Shown here one piece after another: positions 34,993-42,729 of a DNA stretch of 64,000 nucleotides. The notes beneath the pieces are model-generated. The model worked only from the letters and a program-made list of their open reading frames with translations, ran no database searches and had not been told where the DNA came from. The DNA comes from Castellaniella sp040276065 (GTDB lineage Bacteria > Pseudomonadota > Gammaproteobacteria > Burkholderiales > Burkholderiaceae_B). Made by a program: the position numbers and the translations under genes. Every line of letters begins with the position of its first letter. Position 1 is the first letter of the stretch. The stretch spans positions 1-64,000 of the forward strand of contig NZ_JBELOI010000012.1 of the NCBI RefSeq assembly GCF_040276065.1, in the 5' to 3' direction.

Positions 34993-36060
34993 TCAGCCGG
35001 TCGGCGGCGGGTACAGGCCGGCGAGCAGGCGGGCGACGGGTGCGGGCAGGCCGTGGCGATCGAGCTGCGCGATGGGCACCCAGGCTTCGTCGGGCGCTGG
35101 GTCGGCGGGCGTGTCGTCGCATTGCAGCCGCCAGGGCGAGACGCGCAGGCGAAAGTGCGTGAACTCATGGTCGAAGCCCGCCAGGGCGGTTGGCCCGCAC
35201 GCTTGCGGCGCGTGCGTGGCGCACGCCGCCCGCAGCTCGGCCAGCGTATCGAATTGCGGCAGGCTCCACAGCCCGCCCCAGATGCCGCTCGGCGGGCGTT
35301 TGTGCAGCAGGATGCGGCCTGTGCATTCCAGGATCAGCATCAGGCCATCGCGCGCACCCCGCGCGCGACGCGCGCGGGGTGAGGGCAGTTCGTTCTGGCG
35401 GCCTTGAATGCGGGCCTGGCAATCGTCGGCGATGGGACAGCGCGCGCAGTCGGGCGCGTGCCGCGTGCAGATCATCGCGCCCAGGTCCATTTGGCCCTGG
35501 GTGTAGGCGCGCATGTCCAGGCCCGCTGGCGCGGCGTCCAGCAGGGCCTGGGCGTGAGCCCAGAGGCGGCGGCTGACCGGGCCTGATGCGGGATCGCCGT
35601 CCACGGCAAAGTAGCGCGCCAGCACGCGCCGCACATTGCCGTCCAGGATGGGACGGCGCGCGCCGAAGGCGAAGGCGGCGATCGCCGCGGCGGTTGAGGG
35701 GCCGATGCCGGGCAGTTCCGCCAGCGCCTCGGATTCGCGAGGAAAGCGGCCCGCGTGCTGGTCGCGCACGGTCTGCGCGCAGCGCTGAAGGTTGCGGGCG
35801 CGTGCGTAGTACCCCAGCCCGGCCCAGGCGCGCATCACCGCGTCGGTCGGTGCGTCGGCCAGCGCGTGGACGTCGGGGAAGGCCTCGAGGAAACGTTGGT
35901 AGTAGGGGATGACCGTGGTCGCCTGCGTCTGCTGCAGCATGATCTCGGAGAGCCAGATCCGGTACGGGTCGCGCGTTCCCTGCCAGGGCAGATGGTGGCG
36001 TCCCGCCCGCCGTTGCCAGCGGGCGATGCGCTGTGCCGCGCCGGGCGCCGCGTCCGTCAT
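34993..36060 (-). CDS. mutY: A/G-specific adenine DNA glycosylase
   Basis: A 355-residue repair enzyme that removes adenine mispaired with 8-oxoguanine. The catalytic Glu is in LSEIMLQQTQATTV, the helix-hairpin-helix with the catalytic Asp reads LPGIGPSTAAAIAAFAFG then ILDGNVRRVL, and the 4Fe-4S cluster ligands have spacing C-x6-C-x2-C-x5-C (CTRHAPDCARCPIADDC). A Nudix-like 8-oxoG recognition domain follows (about 235-350). The ATG at 36060 overlaps the ftsX stop by one base; the longer upstream frame lies inside ftsX and is rejected. Confidence 0.96.
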   Translation of the reverse strand: MTDAAPGAAQRIARWQRRAGRHHLPWQGTRDPYRIWLSEIMLQQTQATTVIPYYQRFLEAFPDVHALADAPTDAVMRAWAGLGYYARARNLQRCAQTVRDQHAGRFPRESEALAELPGIGPSTAAAIAAFAFGARRPILDGNVRRVLARYFAVDGDPASGPVSRRLWAHAQALLDAAPAGLDMRAYTQGQMDLGAMICTRHAPDCARCPIADDCQARIQGRQNELPSPRARRARGARDGLMLILECTGRILLHKRPPSGIWGGLWSLPQFDTLAELRAACATHAPQACGPTALAGFDHEFTHFRLRVSPWRLQCDDTPADPAPDEAWVPIAQLDRHGLPAPVARLLAGLYPPPTG

Positions 36061-36968
36061 CAGAAGCGAGTGCGGCGCGTCACCGACAGGCGGGCGGCGG
36101 CCGCGCCAAGGATGACGACCACGACCCCGGCCAGGGCGAGGTCGGCGGCGGCGGGCAGGGTGACCGACCACTCGATGCCGTAGCTGTGGGCAAAGCGCCC
36201 GAGGATCTCGTTCAAGGGGAGCAGCGCCACGCGCGCGAGCGCGAGCGCGAGCAGGCTGGCCGCCAGGCCGGTCAGCGCCCCCAGGTACAGGAACGGCCGG
36301 CGCACGAAACTCTCGGTCGCGCCGACCAGACGGGCGACGGCGATCTCCTCGCGTTGCGTCAAGGCCTGCAGGCGCACCGTGTTGAACACCGTGGCCAGCA
36401 CCACGATCGCGACGGCCGCGGCCAGCAGGCCCACGCCCCAGCGCACGAATGACAGCAGCGATTCGAGGCGGCGCACCCAGTCGCTGTCCAGTTGCACATG
36501 GTCGACGCCCGGCCATTGCCGCCATTGGTCGGCCAGCGCGGTGGCCTGGCGCACCGGTGTTTCGCTGTCGCGCAGGGTCACCACGATAGCATCGGGCAGC
36601 GGGTTGTCCGGCAGCGCGGCAAGGGCCTGGGCCCAGGCGGGCTCGGCGCGCAGGGTTTCGAGGGCCTTGTCCCGCGGCAGCAGTGCCGCGCCGGCCACAG
36701 CCTCACCTGACTCGGCGCGGATGCGCTCGAGCAGGGCGTGCTGCGCGTCCGTCGGGAGGTCGGCGGCGAGGAATAGCGTCAGTTGCGGCGCCACCGAGAG
36801 TTGGCGCGCCAGCGGCTGGCTGGATTGCAGCACGGAGGCGCCCAGAATCGGCACGGCCAGCATCAGCGCGATGACCACGATGTTGGCGAGCGACGAGAGC
36901 GGATGCTGGCGCAGTCGGCGCAGGGCGACCCTCAGGGCGTATTGGTGGTGGCGCAGCCAACGGTTCAT
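36060..36968 (-). CDS. ftsX: Cell division protein FtsX
   Basis: A 302-residue membrane subunit of FtsEX, which couples septal hydrolase activation to division. The N-terminal helix (about 26-44, IVVIALMLAVPILGASVL) is followed by a periplasmic loop (about 50-160), then three helices (LLAAAVAIVVLATVFNT, LGALTGLAASLLALALA, ADLALAGVVVVILGAAA). The loop EEIAVARLVGATESFVRRPF is the conserved cytoplasmic coupling segment. It overlaps ftsE by ATGA. Confidence 0.94.
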   Translation of the reverse strand: MNRWLRHHQYALRVALRRLRQHPLSSLANIVVIALMLAVPILGASVLQSSQPLARQLSVAPQLTLFLAADLPTDAQHALLERIRAESGEAVAGAALLPRDKALETLRAEPAWAQALAALPDNPLPDAIVVTLRDSETPVRQATALADQWRQWPGVDHVQLDSDWVRRLESLLSFVRWGVGLLAAAVAIVVLATVFNTVRLQALTQREEIAVARLVGATESFVRRPFLYLGALTGLAASLLALALARVALLPLNEILGRFAHSYGIEWSVTLPAAADLALAGVVVVILGAAAARLSVTRRTRF

Positions 36969-37636
36969 GCGGGGACTCCCTGGAGATCGCTGAATCGGCC
37001 CGCATCGAGGTGCAGCGTCCGTTGGGCGTAGCGCGCCATGAGGGCAGTGTCGTGCGAGGCGATCAGGGTGGTCACGCCGACTTGGTTGAAGTCCCGGAAT
37101 ACATCCATGATGTGTTGCGCGCTGTGATGGTCCAGGTTGGCGGTGGGCTCGTCGGCGATCAGGATGGCGGGGCGGCCGACAATGGCGCGCGCGATCGCCA
37201 GCCGCTGTTGTTCGCCGCCGGACATTTCGACCGGATTGAGGTCCTCTTTGCCGCGCAAGCCCACCTTTTCCATCGCGGCGCGCGCCCGCACGGTGGTGGT
37301 GGCGCGGTCCAGGCCGATGACCGCCAGCGGCAGCCGCACGTTGTCGATCGCGTTGCGGTCGAACAGCAGGTGGGCATCCTGCAGGATCAGGCCGACGGTG
37401 CGCCGCAGGTAGGGATGGGCGCGCGCGGCGAGTCGGTCGATGCGGTGCCCATTGACGGTGACCGCCCCGCGGCTGGGCGGCTCGAGGCCGCCGACGAGCT
37501 TGAGCAGGGTGGACTTGCCCGCGCCTGACGGGCCCGAGACAAAGATGAACTCTCCCGGCTTGATCCGGAAGTTCACGTCGGCGAGGATGTTGCGTCCCCG
37601 TCCGAAGGATTTGAAGACATGCTGGAACTCAATCAT
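36965..37636 (-). CDS. ftsE: Cell division ATP-binding protein FtsE
   Basis: A 223-residue ABC ATPase partner of FtsX. MIEFQHVFKSFGRG opens the protein, Walker A is GPSGAGKST, signature MSGGEQQRLAIARAI, Walker B ILIADEPTANLD, and switch IASHD. The ATG at 37636 gives the standard FtsE N-terminus; the frame continues upstream without homology. Operon order is ftsE-ftsX-mutY on the minus strand. Confidence 0.95.
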   Translation of the reverse strand: MIEFQHVFKSFGRGRNILADVNFRIKPGEFIFVSGPSGAGKSTLLKLVGGLEPPSRGAVTVNGHRIDRLAARAHPYLRRTVGLILQDAHLLFDRNAIDNVRLPLAVIGLDRATTTVRARAAMEKVGLRGKEDLNPVEMSGGEQQRLAIARAIVGRPAILIADEPTANLDHHSAQHIMDVFRDFNQVGVTTLIASHDTALMARYAQRTLHLDAGRFSDLQGVPA

Positions 37637-37799
37637 CTGCGCGAATGGGGTCTGGTTCACGGAAGGCCATGCGGTTGCCAGGGATATCCCGCATGTCTTT
37701 GCCCTCCTGTAACAGGCTACGATTTGAACCCTGACGGTGCAATCCAGAAGATTGTATTCCGTGTTCAACAATGCCACTCGCTCACAGAAAGGGACTGAT

Positions 37800-38816
37800 A
37801 TGAAACTGACCAAGATCGCGGCCGTTTGTGCCGCGCTGACTTTTGCGGCGGGTGCCGCGCAGGCGGGCGAGACCTACAACACCGTCAAGCAGCGCGGATT
37901 CGTCCAGTGTGGCGTAAACACCGGGTTGCCGGGGTTTTCACAGGCTGACAGCAAGGGCGAATGGAAAGGCCTGGATATCGACATGTGCCGCGCCGTCGCC
38001 GCGATGGTGTTCGGCGATGCCACCAAGTTCAAAGTCACGCCTCTGACCACCCAGCAGCGCTTCACCGCGCTGCAGTCGGGCGAGATCGACGTCCTGACCC
38101 GCAACACCACCGTGACCATGACGCGTGACACGACGCTCGGGCTCATGGGCGCCGGCGTGAACTACTACGACAGCCAGGGCGTGCTCGTGAAAAAGAGCCT
38201 CGGTGTCAAGAGCGCCAAGGAACTCGGCGGCGCGGCGGTCTGCGTGCTGCAGGGCACCACCACCGAACTCAACCTCGCGGACTGGTTCCGCGCCAACAAG
38301 CTCGACTTCAAACCCGTCGTCATCAATACCTCCGAGGAGGGTTTCCGGACTTTCGAATCCGGCCGCTGCGATGTGGTGACCAGCGACAAATCTCAACTGG
38401 CCAGCCTGCGTGCATCGTCGGCGGCGCCTGACGATTACATCATCCTGCCCGAGAACTTCTCCAAGGAGCCCCTCGGGCCGATGGTGCGCCAGGGTGACGA
38501 TGAGTGGTTCATGGTCGTGCGCTGGGCGCTGAACACCATGGTCGAGGCCGAGGAATACGGCATCACCTCCCAGAACGTCGACGACATGACCAAGAGCTCC
38601 AACCCGAACATCCAGCGCATTCTGGGTGTCTCGGGCGACATGGGCAAGGGTCTGGGCCTCGACAAGAAATGGGGCTACAACATCGTCAAGCTCGTCGGCA
38701 ACTACGGCGAGTCCTTCGAGCGCAATCTGGGCATGGGCTCGCCGCTCAAGCTCGAGCGCGGTTTGAACGCCCAGTGGACCAACGGCGGCGTGATGTACGC
38801 CTTCCCCGTACGCTGA
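37800..38816 (+). CDS. aapJ: General L-amino-acid ABC transporter, substrate-binding protein
   Basis: A 338-residue periplasmic protein with a Sec signal (MKLTKIAAVCAALTFAAGAAQA, cleavage before GETYN). The mature part is a family-3 solute-binding protein of the AapJ/BztA type (GFVQCGVNTGLPGFSQ, GLDIDMCRAVAAMVFGD, TTQQRFTALQSGEIDVL, FTLTRDT-like TMTRDTTLG). AapJ-type systems take up a broad range of L-amino acids. AGAAAGGGA precedes the ATG. First gene of a four-gene transporter operon. Confidence 0.93.
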   Translation: MKLTKIAAVCAALTFAAGAAQAGETYNTVKQRGFVQCGVNTGLPGFSQADSKGEWKGLDIDMCRAVAAMVFGDATKFKVTPLTTQQRFTALQSGEIDVLTRNTTVTMTRDTTLGLMGAGVNYYDSQGVLVKKSLGVKSAKELGGAAVCVLQGTTTELNLADWFRANKLDFKPVVINTSEEGFRTFESGRCDVVTSDKSQLASLRASSAAPDDYIILPENFSKEPLGPMVRQGDDEWFMVVRWALNTMVEAEEYGITSQNVDDMTKSSNPNIQRILGVSGDMGKGLGLDKKWGYNIVKLVGNYGESFERNLGMGSPLKLERGLNAQWTNGGVMYAFPVR

Positions 38817-38833
38817 TCGCGCCGAGGCAGGCA

Positions 38834-38866
38834 CGCCACGCCGGGGACGAGGTCCTCGGCGTGGCG
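38834..38866 (+). promoter_or_regulatory. Strong intercistronic stem-loop after the binding-protein gene
   Basis: A 14-bp stem pairs 38834-38847 with 38853-38866 (core arms CGCCACGCCG and CGGCGTGGCG, one G-T pair) around a 5-base loop. It starts 17 bp after the binding-protein stop and is not followed by a T-tract. In ABC transporter operons such stems protect the upstream mRNA or partly end transcription, so the binding protein exceeds the permeases; that role is inferred here. Confidence 0.75.
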
Positions 38867-38908
38867 CGTTCCGGCGACAGTTGCCGCCGCTACGCTGCCT
38901 GATATTCC

Positions 38909-40096
38909 ATGACAGATAAATCCTCACGCGCCCGCGCTCCCCGGCGTCGCCGGTGGTCTTGGAACGATCCCGCCACGCGGGCTCTGGTCTACCAAGTCCT
39001 CATCCTCGGCCTGGTTGGTTTCGGGGTCTGGTATCTGGCCTCCAATACCCTCCATAATCTTGCCGCGCGCAATATCTCGACCGGCTTCGCCTTTCTCCAC
39101 GAGGAGGCCGGCTTCGCGATTGGCGAGTCCGTGGTCGAGTATTCGCCCGCCGACACATACGGCCACGCGGTCGTGGTGGGCCTGCTCAACACCTTGCGGG
39201 TCTCGGTGATCGGCGTGATCGCCGCGACCTTGTTCGGCACCCTGCTGGGGATCAGCCGCCTGTCCAAGAACTGGTTGATCTCCCGCCTGGCAGGCCTCTA
39301 CATCGAGGTCATGCGCAATATTCCGCTGCTGCTGCAACTGCTCTTCTGGTACGCGATCATCACCGAGCTCATGCCCGGGCCGCGCCAGGCGCTCTCGCCG
39401 CTGCCCGACGTGTTCCTGTCCAATCGCGGCCTCAAGATCCCCTGGCTCAAGGGCGATGCGATGGACTGGATCTTCGGCGGGCTGGCGCTGGCGATCATCC
39501 TCATCGTGGTCCTGGCGCATTGGGCGCGCCGGCGACAGGAGGCGACCGGCCGGATCTTTCCCCTGGTGCGCGCCGCGATCGGGGTGCTCATCGCTGTGCC
39601 CGTGCTTGCCTGGCTCCTGAGCGGCAGCACGCTGGAGCTCGATCGTCCCGAGCTCAAGGGTTTCAACTTCGTGGGTGGCCTGAACCTTTCCCCCGAGTTC
39701 GCCGCCTTGCTGGCCGGCCTGGTGATCTACACCTCGGCCTTTGTGGGCGAGGTCGTGCGCTCAGGCATCCAGGCCGTCAACCAGGGCCAATGGGAGGCCG
39801 CGTCCTCGCTGGGCCTGTCGCGCGGCCGCATGCTGCGGCTGGTCATCCTGCCACAGGCGATGCGGGTGATCATCCCGCCGATGACCAGCCAATACCTGAA
39901 CCTCACCAAGAACAGCTCCCTGGCGGTGGCCATAGGCTACCCCGACATCGTGGCGGTGACCAACACGATCCTGAATCAGACCGGGCAGGCGATCGAAGGC
40001 ATTATGATCATCATGGCGGCCTACCTCGTGGTCAGCCTGTCGATCTCGGTCTTCATGAACTGGTACAACAAGCGCATTGCGCTGGTGGAGCGATAA
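38909..40096 (+). CDS. aapQ: General L-amino-acid ABC transporter permease (AapQ type)
   Basis: A 395-residue inner-membrane permease. Eight or so helices include LVYQVLILGLVGFGVWYL at the N-terminus. ABC permease core: TLRVSVIGVIAATLFGTLLG, EVMRNIPLLLQLLFWY and the ATPase-contact EAA loop EAASSLGLSRGRMLRLVILPQA. The central insertion (MPGPRQAL...FLSNRGL) is characteristic of AapQ/BztB. Separated from the binding-protein gene by a stem-loop, and 1 bp from the next permease. Confidence 0.93.
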   Translation: MTDKSSRARAPRRRRWSWNDPATRALVYQVLILGLVGFGVWYLASNTLHNLAARNISTGFAFLHEEAGFAIGESVVEYSPADTYGHAVVVGLLNTLRVSVIGVIAATLFGTLLGISRLSKNWLISRLAGLYIEVMRNIPLLLQLLFWYAIITELMPGPRQALSPLPDVFLSNRGLKIPWLKGDAMDWIFGGLALAIILIVVLAHWARRRQEATGRIFPLVRAAIGVLIAVPVLAWLLSGSTLELDRPELKGFNFVGGLNLSPEFAALLAGLVIYTSAFVGEVVRSGIQAVNQGQWEAASSLGLSRGRMLRLVILPQAMRVIIPPMTSQYLNLTKNSSLAVAIGYPDIVAVTNTILNQTGQAIEGIMIIMAAYLVVSLSISVFMNWYNKRIALVER

Positions 40097-40097
40097 G

Positions 40098-41192
40098 ATG
40101 GACAGCGCACTTCCAGGCACGGGACGTCCGCCGCCGCGCATCGATACCGGCCTTGTCGGCTGGTTGCGGGCGCGCCTGTTTTCCTCGCCGCTCAATGCGA
40201 TCCTGACGATTCTCGCCCTGTGGCTGCTGCTGATGGCGGTCCCGGCGCTGATCGACTATCTGCTGGTCAAGCCGGATTTCGCTGCGACCACGGCGGCCCA
40301 GTGTCGCGAGACCGGCGGCTATTGCTGGGCCTTCATCCGCGAAAAGCATCGCCTCATCCTGTTCGGCATCTATCCGTTCGACGAGCAATGGCGTCCCCTG
40401 CTCGCTTCGGCCATCCTGGTCGCGGTCATCATCTGCAGCTGCATTCGCTGGTTCTGGAAGCCGTTCCTCGGCCTGCTGTGGGTGGCGGGCTTGGTCGCTG
40501 TGGGCATCCTGATGTGGGGCGGCATCTTTGGCCTGAGCTACGTCGAGAACAGCCGCTGGGGCGGCCTGCCGCTGACGCTGATTCTCTCGACCTTCGGGAT
40601 CGCCTTCGCGTTCCCCTTCGGCCTGCTGCTGGCCCTGGGACGGCGCTCGGACATGCCCGGCGCGAAGGCCGTCTGCGTGGTCTACATCGAGTTGATCCGC
40701 GGCGTGCCCCTGGTCAGCCTGCTGTTCATGTCCTCGGTGATGCTGCCGCTATTCCTGCCCGAGGGATTCTCGATCGACAAGCTGCTGCGCGCGCAGATCG
40801 CGATCATCCTGTTTGCGGCCGCCTATGTGGCCGAGACCGTGCGCGGCGGCCTGCAGGCGATTCCCAAGGGGCAGTACGAGGGCGCGGAATCCCTGGGCCT
40901 GAGCTATTGGCAGCAGATGCGCAAGATCATTCTGCCGCAGGCCCTGAAGATCGTCATTCCACCCCTGGTGGGGATCTTCATTTCCTTGTTCAAGGACACC
41001 TCGCTGGTGGTGATCATCGGGATCTTCGACTTGACCCAGGCCGCCAAGGCCGCCGTCTCGGACGCGGTGTGGCGCGGCTTCAGCACGGAATCCTATCTGT
41101 TCATCTCGGTCATCTACTTCATCTTTTGCTTTTCGATCTCTCGTTACAGCCTGTCGCTCGAGCGCCAGCTCGACCAGGGGCAGCAGCGTTAA
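40098..41192 (+). CDS. aapM: General L-amino-acid ABC transporter permease (AapM type)
   Basis: A 364-residue permease that forms a heterodimer with AapQ. Helices include ILTILALWLLLMAVPALIDYLL, LPLTLILSTFGIAFAFPFGLLLALG and IELIRGVPLVSLLFM; the EAA loop is EGAESLGLSYWQQMRKIILPQA. The cytoplasmic FCFSISRYSLSLERQL tail is typical. The ATG at 40098 follows the upstream stop by one base. Confidence 0.93.
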   Translation: MDSALPGTGRPPPRIDTGLVGWLRARLFSSPLNAILTILALWLLLMAVPALIDYLLVKPDFAATTAAQCRETGGYCWAFIREKHRLILFGIYPFDEQWRPLLASAILVAVIICSCIRWFWKPFLGLLWVAGLVAVGILMWGGIFGLSYVENSRWGGLPLTLILSTFGIAFAFPFGLLLALGRRSDMPGAKAVCVVYIELIRGVPLVSLLFMSSVMLPLFLPEGFSIDKLLRAQIAIILFAAAYVAETVRGGLQAIPKGQYEGAESLGLSYWQQMRKIILPQALKIVIPPLVGIFISLFKDTSLVVIIGIFDLTQAAKAAVSDAVWRGFSTESYLFISVIYFIFCFSISRYSLSLERQLDQGQQR

Positions 41193-41243
41193 TGTCATTG
41201 CGCCGGCGGGTTGGGTCCCGTCGGCAACAGGAGCCCGCGGACC

Positions 41244-41984
41244 ATGTCTGAACCCATCATCCGCCTCAAGAACGTCAACAAGTGGTACGGGCAGTTCCAT
41301 GTCCTGCGCGACCTGAACCTGGATGTCTCGCCCAGCGAGCGGATCGTGATCTGCGGGCCATCGGGGTCCGGAAAATCGACCATGATCCGCTGCATCAACC
41401 GCCTCGAAGAACACCAAGAGGGCCAGATCATCGTCGATGGCACCGAGCTGACCAACGATCTCAAGCAGATCGAGGCCATTCGCCGCGACGTGGGCATGGT
41501 GTTCCAGCATTTCAACCTGTTCCCACACATGACGGTCCTGGAAAACCTGACGCTTGGCCCGGTGTGGGTGCTCAAGCGCCCCAAGGCCGAGGCCGAGGCG
41601 ACCGCCATGAAATACCTCGAGCGGGTGCGCATCCCCGAGCAGGCCGACAAGTATCCGGGCCAGCTCTCGGGTGGCCAGCAGCAGCGCGTGGCCATCGCCC
41701 GCTCGCTATGCATGAATCCCAAGATCATGCTGTTCGACGAGCCGACTTCCGCCCTGGATCCTGAAATGGTGAAAGAGGTGCTGGACGTCATGGTCGAGCT
41801 GGCCGAGGAGACCGGCATGACCATGCTGTGCGTGACGCACGAGATGGGCTTTGCGCGCAAGGTCGCCAACCGCGTGATCTTCATGGACCACGGCGAGATC
41901 ATCGAGCAAAACGCGCCCGACGCGTTTTTCGACAATCCCCAGAACGAGCGCACCAAGCTGTTTCTCAGTCAGATCCTGCATTGA
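41244..41984 (+). CDS. aapP: General L-amino-acid ABC transporter ATPase
   Basis: A 246-residue polar-amino-acid ABC ATPase. Walker A GPSGSGKSTMIRC, Q-loop FQHFNLFPHMTV, signature LSGGQQQRVAIARSL, Walker B IMLFDEPTSALDPEMV and switch VTHEMGF. The ATG at 41244 (MSEPIIRLKNVNKWYG) is the family start; earlier in-frame codons are not conserved. Last gene of the aapJQMP operon. Confidence 0.95.
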   Translation: MSEPIIRLKNVNKWYGQFHVLRDLNLDVSPSERIVICGPSGSGKSTMIRCINRLEEHQEGQIIVDGTELTNDLKQIEAIRRDVGMVFQHFNLFPHMTVLENLTLGPVWVLKRPKAEAEATAMKYLERVRIPEQADKYPGQLSGGQQQRVAIARSLCMNPKIMLFDEPTSALDPEMVKEVLDVMVELAEETGMTMLCVTHEMGFARKVANRVIFMDHGEIIEQNAPDAFFDNPQNERTKLFLSQILH

Positions 41985-42062
41985 TGGACACATCGGCTTA
42001 CACCATATTCCCTCGTTCTTGCTAGGCTAGTGGCGTTCAATTCCGCAACAAGGAGAAGCGCC

Positions 42063-42719
42063 ATGAACACTCGTGTCCCCATGATTGGCCGGATGGCCGC
42101 CGTCGGCAGCCTGGCCTTGCTGACGGCGTGTGCCAACGTGAGTCCGCAGGGTCAGAACACTGCCATGGGCGCCGGCGCAGGCGCAGCGCTCGGGGCCGGC
42201 CTGGGCGTCCTGATCGGCGATTCCAGCAAAGCGGCCTTGATTGGCGCGGGCATCGGCTCGGTCGTGGGCGGCGTGGTGGGCTACAACTGGAAGGGCATCA
42301 AGCAGGATGTCGAGCAGTCCGGCGCCTCGAACCTCGGCGTGGCCGTGATCGAGATGCCCGACGGCACACTCAAGGTCAATATCCCCAGCAATGTATCTTT
42401 CGACACAGGCAAGGCGATCCTCAAACCCGAATTGCTGCCCGTGCTCGACAGCGTGGCACGGGCGCTGACCCAGCATCCCGAGCTGCGGGCCAAGGCGATC
42501 GGCTACACGGACAGCACCGGGTCGGATGCCGTAAACCTGCCGCTGTCGCAGCGGCGTGCCGCCGCGGTGACCCAGCACCTGGCGAACCAGGGTGTGGCGG
42601 CCGGCCGGTTGACAACCGAGGGGCGTGGCGCGGCCAATCCCGTCGGGGACAACGGCACGGTCGAAGGCCGGGCGCTGAATCGTCGCGTCGAGCTGTTCCT
42701 GTATGCCGTGAAGCAGTAG
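42063..42719 (+). CDS. OmpA-family outer-membrane lipoprotein with glycine-zipper segment
   Basis: A 218-residue YiaD-like protein. The lipoprotein signal ends GSLALLTAC (lipidated Cys near 23). A Gly-rich double hydrophobic segment follows at about 35-75 (GAGAGAALGAGLGVLIG, GAGIGSVVGGVVGY). The C-terminal OmpA domain (about 100-218) carries the peptidoglycan-binding residues in GYTDSTGSDAVNLPLSQRRA and the terminal NRRVELFL. AAGGAG precedes the ATG. It converges with thiC, 10 bp apart. Confidence 0.92.
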   Translation: MNTRVPMIGRMAAVGSLALLTACANVSPQGQNTAMGAGAGAALGAGLGVLIGDSSKAALIGAGIGSVVGGVVGYNWKGIKQDVEQSGASNLGVAVIEMPDGTLKVNIPSNVSFDTGKAILKPELLPVLDSVARALTQHPELRAKAIGYTDSTGSDAVNLPLSQRRAAAVTQHLANQGVAAGRLTTEGRGAANPVGDNGTVEGRALNRRVELFLYAVKQ

Positions 42720-42729
42720 GGGGCCCTCC

